From CAYNWK01 sp964400875 (GTDB lineage: Bacteria; Chloroflexota; Anaerolineae; Anaerolineales; UBA4823), in contig CAYNWK010000049.1 in NCBI GenBank assembly GCA_964400875.1, positions 1 through 28,009 of the forward strand: a DNA stretch of 28,009 nucleotides. Reading direction: 5' to 3'. The translations under genes and the position numbers were made by a program. The notes beneath the pieces were generated by a model. That model was not told the origin of the DNA and did no database searches. It saw only the letters and a program-made list of their open reading frames with translations. Of the stretch, positions 16,351 to 24,026 are shown piece after piece (within the stretch, counting starts at the first letter, position 1; the number at the start of each line of letters is the position of its first letter).

Positions 16351-16896
16351 ATGGAAGAGCTTAAGAACCAAATCTTCGGCAAAGTAACTGGAGATATGGA
16401 CCCTTTCAAGAAGATCGCGAGCAAGGTTCCTGGCTTCAGTGGTTATATGGAACGGCAGAGCCGGCGGGATGCCGATAAGCTGGTCCGCGAAACGATCTTC
16501 AGTCGATTCAGGGAATTGGAAGAACGCGTTTCTGCCGTGCAGAAAGACTTTCTTAAACAGGGTCAGATTGAATACGTGGACGATTTAGAAGCAGCGGCGA
16601 TTAAACTGCGCACCTTTGCGGATAAAGTGCGCACAGCGGCTCGGGGATATTCCGGGCTGTTCGACGCCGTCAAGATCAACGAAGCTGAGCTGGCGCGTCT
16701 GTACGAATACGATGCTGCTATGCTGGAGTTAGCCGATGAAGTCGGCCGCGCGATCGACAACGTTGAAGCTTCCGTCGGTACGGATGGCTTGCCGGCTGCG
16801 ATCCGCCACCTGGAGACAACGGCGAAGTTGTGCCTGGAAACTTTCAACCGGCGAGAAGAGGTCATCCTAGGCGGCGAAGCCTCGACCACGGGTTGA
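16351..16896 (+). CDS. Helical (coiled-coil) protein of unknown function
   Basis: 181 residues, no signal peptide or membrane segment. It begins with FGKVTGDMDPFKKIASKVPG and continues with long charged helices (RRDADKLVRETIFSRFRELEERV, DDLEAAAIKLRTFADKVRTA, RHLETTAKLCLETFNRREE), probably coiled coil. I do not recognise a family. It lies 73 bp before the SPFH gene with no terminator between, so it is likely expressed with it and may bind the SPFH oligomer. AAGGAG stands 10 bases before the ATG. Confidence 0.75.
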   Translation: MEELKNQIFGKVTGDMDPFKKIASKVPGFSGYMERQSRRDADKLVRETIFSRFRELEERVSAVQKDFLKQGQIEYVDDLEAAAIKLRTFADKVRTAARGYSGLFDAVKINEAELARLYEYDAAMLELADEVGRAIDNVEASVGTDGLPAAIRHLETTAKLCLETFNRREEVILGGEASTTG

Positions 16897-16969
16897 TGCA
16901 GACAAGGTCCGGGAAACTAATTTACTAACTGACCAGAAAAATCAAGAGTAATCGTAGCAGGAGTGAGCA

Positions 16970-18040
16970 ATGATGGCCAGAATTTTTGACGTAATCGAAT
17001 ATCCCAATGAAATGCGCGACGAGATCGTGCACCGCTTCCCTGAGAGCGGGCCGGGTAATTTCCGCATCGGTTCTCAGGTGATCGTGCGCGAATCTCAGAA
17101 TGCAGTTTTCTTCCGTGATGGTAACGCCCTGGATGTCTTTGGCCCGGGCAGGCATACCATCGTGACGTACAATATCCCCTTGCTGATCGAGAAGATCGGC
17201 AGCGCGTTGTTTAACGAGCGCACTCCCTTTCCGGCGGAGGTCTTTTTCGTCTCAATGCGCGAGTTCACCGACCGGAAATGGGGCACGCCTCAGCCGATTA
17301 TCGTCCGCAACCCCAATATGGGCTTGGGTGTCGCTTTGCTCCAGGGATTTGGAACCTACAGCTTCCAGGTCAAGGACCCCCAGCAGTTTGTTACCCAGAT
17401 CGTCGGGGCGCAGGGCATCTTTCGCACCAGTGATATCGAGAGCCGGTTGCGCTCGATGCTGCTCTCCCGCCTGCAGGATTTGCTCGGCGAAACGGCGGCG
17501 GCCAACAGCGTCCCCGAGCTGATCGGCCTCACCGACGAATTAGGCGCGGGTGTGCGCGCCAGGACGGTGGATGATTTCAACGCCTTGGGCATAACCTTGA
17601 AGACCTTCTATATCGAAAACTTGAAGCCTTCCAGCAAATCCGCTGAGGAGCTCCGGGCGATGGGTATGCTCGACATGCAGACTTACACTCAGCTGCAGGC
17701 AGCTGACGCCCTGCGTGATGCTGCCCAGAATCCGAGCGGCGGCGCCGGGCTGACGGCAGGTATCGGCGCTGGTTTGGGTGTGGGGAACGTGTTGAGCGAG
17801 TCGTTGAAAGGGATGACCGGCGGAGGCGCGGCTGCTGGCTCGGGCGGCGGCTCGGAACCTTCCGGTGGTGCTCCAGGCGGCGTCCCGGACGTGATGACTC
17901 CCGGTGAAGCTGCCAACGTGCTGCGTGTTTCGGAAGAGGACGTGGTCGCTGCCATCGAAGCTGGCGATCTCAAGGCTCGCAAGCTCGGCAACGCGTACCG
18001 CATCAGCAAGGAAGCTCTGGAAGAATTCCTCAAAGGGTAA
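16970..18040 (+). CDS. SPFH-domain protein (YdjI-like) fused to an excisionase-type HTH
   Basis: 356 residues. About 1-240 form a YdjI/'virion core protein-like' SPFH domain: FDVIEYPNEMRDEIVHRFPE, QVIVRESQNAVFFRDGNALD, FGPGRHTIVTYNIPLL, ERTPFPAEVFFVSM and a long helical end DFNALGITLKTFYIENLKPS. A Gly/Ala/Ser-rich linker (about 240-305) follows. The last 50 residues (307-356: VMTPGEAANVLRVSEEDVV, AAIEAGDLKARKLGNAYRIS) are a HTH_17/MerR-like excisionase domain with its recognition wing. Relatives usually end in a zinc ribbon instead. SPFH proteins form membrane-associated oligomers. AGGAG (16959-16963) is 6 bases before the first of two adjacent ATGs. A strong terminator follows. Confidence 0.88.
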   Translation: MMARIFDVIEYPNEMRDEIVHRFPESGPGNFRIGSQVIVRESQNAVFFRDGNALDVFGPGRHTIVTYNIPLLIEKIGSALFNERTPFPAEVFFVSMREFTDRKWGTPQPIIVRNPNMGLGVALLQGFGTYSFQVKDPQQFVTQIVGAQGIFRTSDIESRLRSMLLSRLQDLLGETAAANSVPELIGLTDELGAGVRARTVDDFNALGITLKTFYIENLKPSSKSAEELRAMGMLDMQTYTQLQAADALRDAAQNPSGGAGLTAGIGAGLGVGNVLSESLKGMTGGGAAAGSGGGSEPSGGAPGGVPDVMTPGEAANVLRVSEEDVVAAIEAGDLKARKLGNAYRISKEALEEFLKG

Positions 18041-18072
18041 ATCTGAGACCTGATCAAGTCAACAACAATCAG

Positions 18073-18110
18073 CCGCCCGGATTTGTTTGCCGGGCGGTTT
18101 TTTCTTTCTT
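18073..18110 (+). terminator. Rho-independent terminator after the SPFH gene
   Basis: CCGCCCGG (18073-18080) pairs perfectly with CCGGGCGG (18090-18097), loop of nine, followed by TTTTTTCTTTCTT. A textbook intrinsic terminator. Confidence 0.93.
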
Positions 18111-18247
18111 TGGATGAGGTAGCTGGGTTTAATGCGATAGCCTTTACCCTATGATCGCAGCCGCTGTCCTATAAAATGGCGCTGTACCTTCAACAAGAGG
18201 GCCGAATCTCTTGAATGCGATTGCTCTACAGATGGGTAGAAATGCTC

Positions 18248-18276
18248 TTGACAAATATTCAAAAATGTACGATACT
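18248..18276 (+). promoter_or_regulatory. Promoter of the polytopic membrane protein gene
   Basis: A perfect TTGACA (18248-18253) is followed after 17 bp by GATACT (18271-18276, 4 of 6). It implies transcription from about 18283, so the coding region must start downstream of that point. Confidence 0.6.
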
Positions 18277-18312
18277 CATATATCGATATACGACATATCG
18301 GGGAGGTCGCTT

Positions 18313-19578
18313 TTGTCGTCACTCAACCAGCTGATCGCGCTTGTTAGCTTCATATCCGTAATCATCCCCTCAATGCTGCTTTTCGGCGGCGCGCTGCTTG
18401 CCGGGCATCGCCTGTTGGTACAGCCTGAAAAACGCGTGTTGTTGTACCTTTTCGGCGGTGGCGTGCTCGCCCTTGGTTTGCTCAACTTTTTCATCTGGAC
18501 CAACCCATACGGGCGCAGCCTGTCCAGCACGTTACCTGGATTTGGCATGTTTCCTGTCGTTATTGTCTTGTGGACGCTCATTCTATGGCGGTTTCCGGAC
18601 GTCATCAAGCTGTGGCGCATATACCCTTATCTATCAGCGGTGCTCTCCCTCTTTTCCCTGGGCTTTTTCATCTTGTTAGGAATTGCCGAAGGGTGGACGC
18701 TGCTCATCGTTGCCGGCCTGCCGGTTGTTTTTTCCATAGCCGGATGGGCAGCTCGACGTCTGAGCATGATGATCTTGGCAGGGTTCACTTTGATACTCAG
18801 TGCTTTAATTATCCTCGGAAGCAGTGGAACCTTCTACACGCCAGGAGAGGCTACACCTACTCTGGTAGCTTCCATATTGCGCATTGGCGGTGGATTATCG
18901 ATAGTGCTGTCCATATTGCTGTCTGCGGCCATGGTCTACACTGGACTGCGCTCTGACGGAGATAAGGAATCTCCTCGAATGGTTTCTCAGCTGGTTTGGC
19001 GGTTGTTTCTCGCGGTAATCCTGATCGTCGCAACCGCTTACTACGTCTTCTGGGATGGAATTTGGTCCGCAGCACATGCCAGGGCTTTCGAAGACCACCT
19101 GCCATTCGGCCATCTTCTGTTTGGTTTGGCTGCTGGAGTATTCCTGGCGATTGTTTTGAAAGGTCGCCGCCGTTGGGCCGGGCCTGCGTTCACGTTGGCG
19201 CTCACCGCGGTCGCAGTTTTCGCTTTATCCTGGGGTTGGAGCGTATCCGCTTTTAAACTGACCAACAGCCGGGCGTCGCGTGTGACTGAAGCATTGGGGC
19301 GCTACTTCGAGGATCATCAAAGATACCCGGACCAATTGGATGAACTGACCCCGCGTTATTTGTTGCTCTTGCCCCCGCCGGTGGTCGTGCGACAGGGCGA
19401 CTGGTGCTACCAGTCCAGCGGGGAAAATTACGCACTGGGGTACATCAGCGGGGAGTTTACCTACTCTACCTCCGACTTTCGCATTGAGCAAGTTCCAGGT
19501 ACGAATCTCAATCCGGCTGCTTTTCCAGCGTGTACTGAGCTGATTGAGGCAATGGCTTCCGGCGACCAAACTTATTAA
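18313..19578 (+). CDS. Polytopic membrane protein with pseudopilin-like C-terminal domain
   Basis: 421 residues from the TTG at 18313. About nine or ten transmembrane helices fill residues 1-310. The C-terminal soluble part (RVTEALGRYFEDHQRYPDQL, DELTPRYLLLLPPP, WCYQSSGENYALGY) looks like the globular part of type IV pilins/GspG pseudopilins, with the characteristic Y..D...YP..LDEL.P.YL pattern. Such domains are found at the extracytoplasmic end of many membrane proteins; role unknown. The frame is open back to a TTG at 18211, but I prefer 18313 because GGGGAGG (18300-18306) lies 6 bases before it and a promoter lies between the two starts. The gene ends 9 bp from a convergent gene. Confidence 0.7.
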   Translation: MSSLNQLIALVSFISVIIPSMLLFGGALLAGHRLLVQPEKRVLLYLFGGGVLALGLLNFFIWTNPYGRSLSSTLPGFGMFPVVIVLWTLILWRFPDVIKLWRIYPYLSAVLSLFSLGFFILLGIAEGWTLLIVAGLPVVFSIAGWAARRLSMMILAGFTLILSALIILGSSGTFYTPGEATPTLVASILRIGGGLSIVLSILLSAAMVYTGLRSDGDKESPRMVSQLVWRLFLAVILIVATAYYVFWDGIWSAAHARAFEDHLPFGHLLFGLAAGVFLAIVLKGRRRWAGPAFTLALTAVAVFALSWGWSVSAFKLTNSRASRVTEALGRYFEDHQRYPDQLDELTPRYLLLLPPPVVVRQGDWCYQSSGENYALGYISGEFTYSTSDFRIEQVPGTNLNPAAFPACTELIEAMASGDQTY

Positions 19579-19587
19579 GCGCGACGC

Positions 19588-20292
19588 TCACTGCAGCTCT
19601 TTTTCCTCGATCCGCTCCTGGATCAGTTTGACCTGATCCATCGAAATGGGTTTGTTTTTGGCGGTTTTTCGGATGAATTCTTTAATCTTTTTCACGTGCA
19701 GGGTGGGTGTTGGAGCGTTATCGGCGTCAACTTCAGTTTCTTCGTGAGTGAACAACAGGATCACATCAACAGGGGGGATTCCTATACTATCAGGCAGCAG
19801 TTTCTTCAAATAGCGTTCAGCGGTACCAATCTCTCCACCGATCTCCAGGTCCGGTCGTCCCAGGCCTTCCTGGGCGAAGATCTTGAGATACCAGTTGCCC
19901 CCCTTCTGCCTCCAGCGTTTCTTGGCTTCATCGTACGTGATCGTGCCGCGCTGGTGTCGGGGCATGATCGAGAATACTCCGGCGGGGCCGACCAGTAGAT
20001 GGGCGACTGGCGTAATGAAATGATACAGAGTATAGCGACCGTCCAGACCCTTCAGCCCCTGGTCGATCAGCTCATCCGGGCGGGGACTCCGGCTCCAACG
20101 ATTGCCGAAATAAATTCCGATCTGGGAGAGGGCAAAGCCGACCACTAAGGACGCTACGGAGTAGCCGAATAGATCTGGGCGGGCGAATGAGATATACATG
20201 CCCAGACCCAGGACCAGCAAACCTGCTAGGCTGGTGAACTGGCCGATGCGCGCGTTGCGCCGAATCAGGCTTTCGTTAGTTTCAATTTCCAT
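19588..20292 (-). CDS. Membrane protein with NERD-like domain (tentative)
   Basis: 234 residues. Two transmembrane helices (about 17-35 and 42-62) are followed by a soluble domain. The part HLLVGPAGVFSIMPRHQRGTI, then a Trp-containing strand and PPVDVILLFTHEETEVD resembles the nuclease-related NERD fold, but the catalytic Glu-x-Lys is not evident (IMPRHQ in place of IETK-like), so it would be an inactive or merely similar fold. The gene overlaps the fabF end by 11 bp and is the last in the plsX-fabF run, so it is probably co-expressed with lipid synthesis. Confidence 0.65.
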   Translation of the reverse strand: MEIETNESLIRRNARIGQFTSLAGLLVLGLGMYISFARPDLFGYSVASLVVGFALSQIGIYFGNRWSRSPRPDELIDQGLKGLDGRYTLYHFITPVAHLLVGPAGVFSIMPRHQRGTITYDEAKKRWRQKGGNWYLKIFAQEGLGRPDLEIGGEIGTAERYLKKLLPDSIGIPPVDVILLFTHEETEVDADNAPTPTLHVKKIKEFIRKTAKNKPISMDQVKLIQERIEEKELQ

Positions 20293-21568
20293 TATGACGG
20301 TCTCTCTCCTCTAGAGTTTCGTTCTCCGTAAAGCGTTTTAGCACCAGGCAGGCGTTCTGCCCCCCCAGTCCAAAGGAATTGGATAAGGCCACATCCACGT
20401 TAGTCTTCCTGGCTTCGTTGGGGACATAATCAAGGTCGCATTGTGGGTCGGGCGTCTTATAGTTGATGGTGGGATGTATCCAGCCGGTCGAGATGCTCAT
20501 CGCACAGGCTACCGCTTCCAGCCCGCCCGAAGCTCCCATGGCGTGTCCCAGCATCGATTTTGTGGAGCTGATCGGCACCCGGTAAGCATGCTCCCGGAAT
20601 ACTTCCTTGATCGCCCTGGTTTCGGTCAGGTCGTTTAGTGGGGTGCTGCTGCCATGCGCGTTGATATAGTCAACTTGCTCTGGACCCAGCCCGGCGTCTC
20701 GCAGAGCCCAGCGCATTGTACGGATCGGACCGGCAGCTTCAGGATCAGGTGCGGCGATATGGTAGCCGTCGGCAGCGGAGGCGTGCCCGGCGACTTCGGC
20801 GTAAATCTTCGCGCCGCGCTGGCGCGCGTGGTCCAAGTTTTCTAGCACCAGGCAGGCGGCGCCTTCAGAGAAGATAAAACCTTCCCGATCTGAGTCGAAG
20901 GGCCGGGAAGCGCACTCGGGGTGGTCGTTGTAGTTGACCGGCAGGGCGCGCATGGCAGCAAAGCCGCCGATGGTGAAATCCTGGATGGTTGCCTCGGTTC
21001 CGCCGGTCAGGACAACGTCAGCCGCGCCGCGGCGGATAAACTCGGTCGCTTCGCCGATAGCTTGCGTGCTGGTTGCGCAAGCCGTGCAGATGGTGCTGTT
21101 TGGGCCCAGGCATTGGAACTGGCGAGCCAGGACAAAGGCGGAATAATTGGGGATGGCAGCCGGAAGCGCAAATGGGCTGACACGATTGTAGCCTTCCTCG
21201 CGCAATATTTCGATGTTGTCATAGACTGTATCAATGCCGCCGATTGCGGTGCCGAAGGCAACGCCCGAGCGTTCCGGTTCGGGCAGCACCTCCGGGAGGC
21301 CGGCGTCGGCGACGGCGCCCATTGCTGACGCCAGCGCCATTTGCGAGGAACGCGGCAGCCGCCGGGCTTCTTTGCGCGGCATGTAGTTTTCCGGATTAAA
21401 ATCCGGAATCTCCCCGGCGATCTGGCAAGGCAGCTCGCTGGCGTCAAAGCTGGTTATCCGGCTTATCCCGGACCGTCCTTCGAGCAGGTTTTCCCATAAC
21501 GCTTTGGCTGAAAAGCCTAAGACTGATATTACCCCTAAGCCGGTGATGACGACGCGTGGTTGCCTCAT
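20282..21568 (-). CDS. fabF: 3-oxoacyl-ACP synthase II
   Basis: Elongating beta-ketoacyl-ACP synthase that condenses acyl-ACP with malonyl-ACP. The Cys-His-His triad is complete: C164 in TACATSTQAIG, H305 in NAHGSSTPLND and H342 in KSMLGHAMGASGG. The start VVITGLGVISVLG and end NSFGLGGQNACLVLKR are typical; the length of 428 matches the family (about 410). Its ATG overlaps the plsX stop as ATGA. The N-terminal motif reads GLGVIS rather than GLG(M/V)(V/L)(S/T)P, a minor variation. Confidence 0.95.
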   Translation of the reverse strand: MRQPRVVITGLGVISVLGFSAKALWENLLEGRSGISRITSFDASELPCQIAGEIPDFNPENYMPRKEARRLPRSSQMALASAMGAVADAGLPEVLPEPERSGVAFGTAIGGIDTVYDNIEILREEGYNRVSPFALPAAIPNYSAFVLARQFQCLGPNSTICTACATSTQAIGEATEFIRRGAADVVLTGGTEATIQDFTIGGFAAMRALPVNYNDHPECASRPFDSDREGFIFSEGAACLVLENLDHARQRGAKIYAEVAGHASAADGYHIAAPDPEAAGPIRTMRWALRDAGLGPEQVDYINAHGSSTPLNDLTETRAIKEVFREHAYRVPISSTKSMLGHAMGASGGLEAVACAMSISTGWIHPTINYKTPDPQCDLDYVPNEARKTNVDVALSNSFGLGGQNACLVLKRFTENETLEERDRHNGN

Positions 21569-22596
21569 GCGAGCTCCATCACAGGTTCGACGGACAGACG
21601 CTCCTGGATAGCTTGGCGCAGCGCGCCAATTAGATCGGTTGAGACCGCTTGCCGGGCAACCCGAATGCCGTTGAACAGCGCGCGAGCATCCGACCGCCCG
21701 TGTCCAACGAAGACCAGACCGTCGATCCCCAAGAGAGGCGCGGCACCAACTTCTCCGGGGTCGAGCAGCTTGCGGATGCTTCCAAAAGCTGGTCTGGCCA
21801 GCAAAGCGCCGATTTTCGTGCGCCAGCTGGCGGTCAGCTCCTGGCGCAGCATTTCGGTGATCAGCTTGGCGACCGCTTCACTGGACTTGAGCAGAACGTT
21901 GCCGGTAAATCCGTCCATAACGGCGACGTCTGCTTGGCCTCCGAAGAGCTCTTTACCTTCCAGATTGCCGATGAAATTGAGCCCGCTGCTTTCCAGCATG
22001 GGGTATGTTTCTTTGATCAGCTGGTTGCCCTTGCCTGCTTCCTCGCCGTTGGAGAGCAGTCCAACCCGGGGGTTGGCGATCTGGCGCACTTTTTCGGCGT
22101 ACGTCGCGCCCATGATGGCGAACTGGTAGAGGTGTTCTGGTTTGCAATCCGGGTTAGCGCCAATATCCAGGACGACACAAAGTCCGCCTTTAACCGGGAA
22201 TAATCCGGTGAGCGCCGGGCGTTCGACGCCTGGGATGTTCCCTAAGCGGTAGTAAGCGGTTGCCAGCGCGCCGCCGGTATTGCCGGCGGTGACGAAGGCA
22301 TCGGCGGACCCATTTTTGACCAGATCGATGCCGACTGCTATCGAATTCTTAGCGGAAGGTCGTTTTGCCTTAAGGGCTAGTTTTAAGCCTTTATCTTCCA
22401 TGGTGATGACTTCCGGAGCATGCACCAGGATGATTTTTTCTGCGGCGTTCCCGGCTGCCTGCAGCTGGGGGCGAATCTGGTTTTCATCTCCGACGAGGTA
22501 AATCTCGTCACCGAACTGCTGCACAGCCTGAAAGGCGGCCTGGATTTCGGGTTCCGGACAGTCGTCGCTCCCCATGGCGTCGAGGACAATTCGCAT
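21565..22596 (-). CDS. plsX: Phosphate acyltransferase PlsX
   Basis: PlsX makes acyl-phosphate from acyl-ACP for phospholipid synthesis. The 343-residue product starts MRIVLDAMGSDDCPEPEIQ and shows SIAVGIDLVKNGSADAFVTAGNTGG, VVLDIGANPDCKPEHLYQFA, GLLSNGEEAGKGN, VMDGFTGNVLLKSSE and the C-terminal PLLGIDGLVFVGHGRSDA. The ATG at 22596 is preceded by GGAGGAG at 6 bases; the longer open frame upstream to 22779 runs into the tRNA and is rejected. It directly precedes fabF with a 4-bp overlap; plsX-fabHDG-acpP is the more common neighbourhood. Confidence 0.95.
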   Translation of the reverse strand: MRIVLDAMGSDDCPEPEIQAAFQAVQQFGDEIYLVGDENQIRPQLQAAGNAAEKIILVHAPEVITMEDKGLKLALKAKRPSAKNSIAVGIDLVKNGSADAFVTAGNTGGALATAYYRLGNIPGVERPALTGLFPVKGGLCVVLDIGANPDCKPEHLYQFAIMGATYAEKVRQIANPRVGLLSNGEEAGKGNQLIKETYPMLESSGLNFIGNLEGKELFGGQADVAVMDGFTGNVLLKSSEAVAKLITEMLRQELTASWRTKIGALLARPAFGSIRKLLDPGEVGAAPLLGIDGLVFVGHGRSDARALFNGIRVARQAVSTDLIGALRQAIQERLSVEPVMELA

Positions 22597-22709
22597 AGGT
22601 AACTCCTCCGTTTGGTTGCTGGATAATTTATTCCGGGGCTTATGCGCCCGTGGGTCAGACTGGGCATTGACCAGGTGACCTGTCATGTACCCGGCCGAAT
22701 CCCCCCGAC

Positions 22710-22737
22710 TTGACAGGAGATTACAGCCGATTATAAT
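22710..22737 (+). promoter_or_regulatory. Consensus sigma70-type promoter of the tRNA gene
   Basis: TTGACA (22710-22715), 16 bp, TATAAT (22732-22737): 12 of 12 matches. The expected start is a few bases before the mature tRNA 5' end at 22750. Confidence 0.88.
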
Positions 22738-22749
22738 ACCAGTGCTTTT

Positions 22750-22831
22750 GCGCTGGTGCTGGAATTGGCAGACAGGCATGGTTGAGGGCCATGTGCCGCA
22801 AGGCGTGTGGGTTCAACTCCCACCCAGCGCA
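22750..22831 (+). tRNA. tRNA-Leu (GAG)
   Basis: 82-nt class II tRNA. Acceptor stem GCGCTGG (22750-22756) pairs with CCAGCGC (22824-22830), discriminator A at 22831. The D-loop has the Leu-type AATTGGCAGAC. Anticodon stem CATGG/CCATG encloses TTGAGGG, giving anticodon GAG (22784-22786), which reads CUC/CUU. A long variable arm (GCC/GGC) and T-arm GTGGG-TTCAACT-CCCAC follow. CCA is not encoded, so it must be added after transcription. Confidence 0.93.
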
Positions 22832-22835
22832 CTTA

Positions 22836-22861
22836 AAAGCCGCCGTAAGGCGGTTTTTTTG
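22836..22861 (+). terminator. Intrinsic terminator of the tRNA gene
   Basis: CCGCC (22840-22844), loop GTAA, GGCGG (22849-22853), then seven T. A-T pairs can extend the stem. It starts 9 bases after the tRNA. Confidence 0.9.
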
Positions 22862-22929
22862 TTCAAAGAGCCAGGCAGTTCCCTCCGGGCGACGAATTTC
22901 TTCCCTATTTTACCCTTCTGAAACGCTTA

Positions 22930-22958
22930 TAGACAGGCGCGCGGAATCGTAGTAAACT
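22930..22958 (+). promoter_or_regulatory. Candidate promoter for the SCP2-like gene
   Basis: TAGACA (22930-22935, 5 of 6), 17 bp, TAAACT (22953-22958, 4 of 6). This gives a leader of about 30 nt before the GTG. Confidence 0.5.
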
Positions 22959-22992
22959 CAGCCGCGTTCCGGGATAAACGGAGGGAATTAAC

Positions 22993-23397
22993 GTGGCGAA
23001 ATTTCCGACTTCAGAGTGGACGCAAACCTTTATGGAGAAGCTCAATCGGGATGAGCAGTACGGGCAGATCGCCCATAAGTGGGAGGGGGATATTCTTTTC
23101 ATCATCCAGCCGGAAGGTGTATTGGAAGACCAGGTGCGTTTGTACTTCGATCTCTGGCATGGGAAATGTCGTGAAGCTTACCTCGTCTCCGAGGAAGACG
23201 TTCAAAAGCCGGCTTTCGTCCTTCAAGCGCCGTATGAAAATTTCAAACGCATTTTGACGGGTGAATTGCACCCGATGCAGGCATTGATGACCCGCAAGTT
23301 ATCCGTACAGGGCAATATGGCGACACTGATGCGTAGTGTACCGACGGTGTTGGATTTTGTGCGTTGCGCGCGCGAGATCACCGACGATTTCGTATAG
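22993..23397 (+). CDS. SCP2 sterol-binding domain protein
   Basis: 134 residues, a single SCP2-like lipid-binding domain: WEGDILFIIQPEGVLEDQVRLYFDLWHGKC, YLVSEEDVQKPAFVLQAPYENFKRILTGELHPMQALMTRKLSVQGNMATLMR. The LhP..ALMxRKLsVqG(N/D) stretch is diagnostic. It should hold a hydrophobic ligand such as a fatty acid or acyl-CoA in the cytosol. GGAGGG lies before the GTG at 22993, with aattaac between. It is a single gene, convergent with the methyltransferase gene, with a long hairpin between them. Confidence 0.85.
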   Translation: MAKFPTSEWTQTFMEKLNRDEQYGQIAHKWEGDILFIIQPEGVLEDQVRLYFDLWHGKCREAYLVSEEDVQKPAFVLQAPYENFKRILTGELHPMQALMTRKLSVQGNMATLMRSVPTVLDFVRCAREITDDFV

Positions 23398-23416
23398 TCG
23401 TTTTTCTTCCAAGAAT

Positions 23417-23452
23417 ACTACAGACAGGGAGCGCCAGCTCCCTGTCTGTAGT
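23417..23452. terminator. Perfect 16-bp hairpin between convergent genes
   Basis: The stem ACTACAGACAGGGAGC (23417-23432) pairs without mismatch with its complement (23437-23452) around GCCA. It lies 20 bases after the SCP2-like stop and 3 bases beyond the methyltransferase stop on the other strand. There is no T-tract on either side, but a bidirectional terminator is the simplest reading. Confidence 0.75.
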
Positions 23453-23455
23453 TCG

Positions 23456-24022
23456 TTATCCGGGCTTTCGCGCGACCAGTTGGGCGGTGACCCGCTTCCG
23501 CTCACTCAAATCCTGCTCGTGCCAGTAAAAGATCTCGAAATCCTCGAAGGCCTGGCGAAGTTCCCCGGGTTCTAAATAATAATCGAGGTTTTCGGCGGCC
23601 TCCCCGCGCTGTAAAAACGTCTCGAAGATCAGCCATCCTCCGGGTTTCAAGGCCCGGCGGTAGGATTCAAAGGCGGCCCGTTCCAGGAAATGGAAATTCA
23701 GGATTACGTCGAAGTACTCCTTGGGCAGCCAGAGCTTCTTCAGGTCGCAGACCGCCGCATCGAGCTGCAGCGATCGTTTGCGCGCCCGCTGTCTGGCCAG
23801 CTTCAAGCCGTACTCGGAAATATCCAGGGCGATAACGCGATAACCGCGCCCTGCCAGGTACAGGCCGTTGGTTGCCACGCCGGCCGCCGCGTCTAGAGCA
23901 ATGCCGCGCTTGGGTAGCAATTGCGCGTGCTCGCGAAGCAGCTGGCGGGGAGTTTGCGCAAGCCAGTTCTCGAGATCGGCTGCATAGCGTGCGTTCCAGC
24001 GCTCGGCGTCGGGGTGCGGCAT
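23456..24022 (-). CDS. SAM-dependent methyltransferase
   Basis: 188 residues, class I methyltransferase. Motif I is LDAAAGVATNGLYLAGRGYRV (about 43-63), followed by ALDIS with the acidic Asp that binds the ribose of SAM, FDVILNFHFLER (motif IV-V) and RALKPGGWLIFETFL. Similar to small TehB/UbiE-like enzymes; the substrate is unknown. The ATG at 24022 was chosen because the upstream part of the open frame lies inside the previous gene and shows no family features. The gap to that gene is 4 bp. Confidence 0.85.
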   Translation of the reverse strand: MPHPDAERWNARYAADLENWLAQTPRQLLREHAQLLPKRGIALDAAAGVATNGLYLAGRGYRVIALDISEYGLKLARQRARKRSLQLDAAVCDLKKLWLPKEYFDVILNFHFLERAAFESYRRALKPGGWLIFETFLQRGEAAENLDYYLEPGELRQAFEDFEIFYWHEQDLSERKRVTAQLVARKPG

Positions 24023-24026
24023 CCGA

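Noticed and set aside
16059..16364. 101-codon plus-strand frame in the divergent gap
   Set aside because: It overlaps both promoters and the next gene's start, has no family features, and its minus-strand counterpart is equally unconvincing.
22597..22779. 61-codon extension of plsX
   Set aside because: It would cross the tRNA-Leu gene and its promoter; the internal ATG at 22596 has GGAGGAG at ideal spacing.
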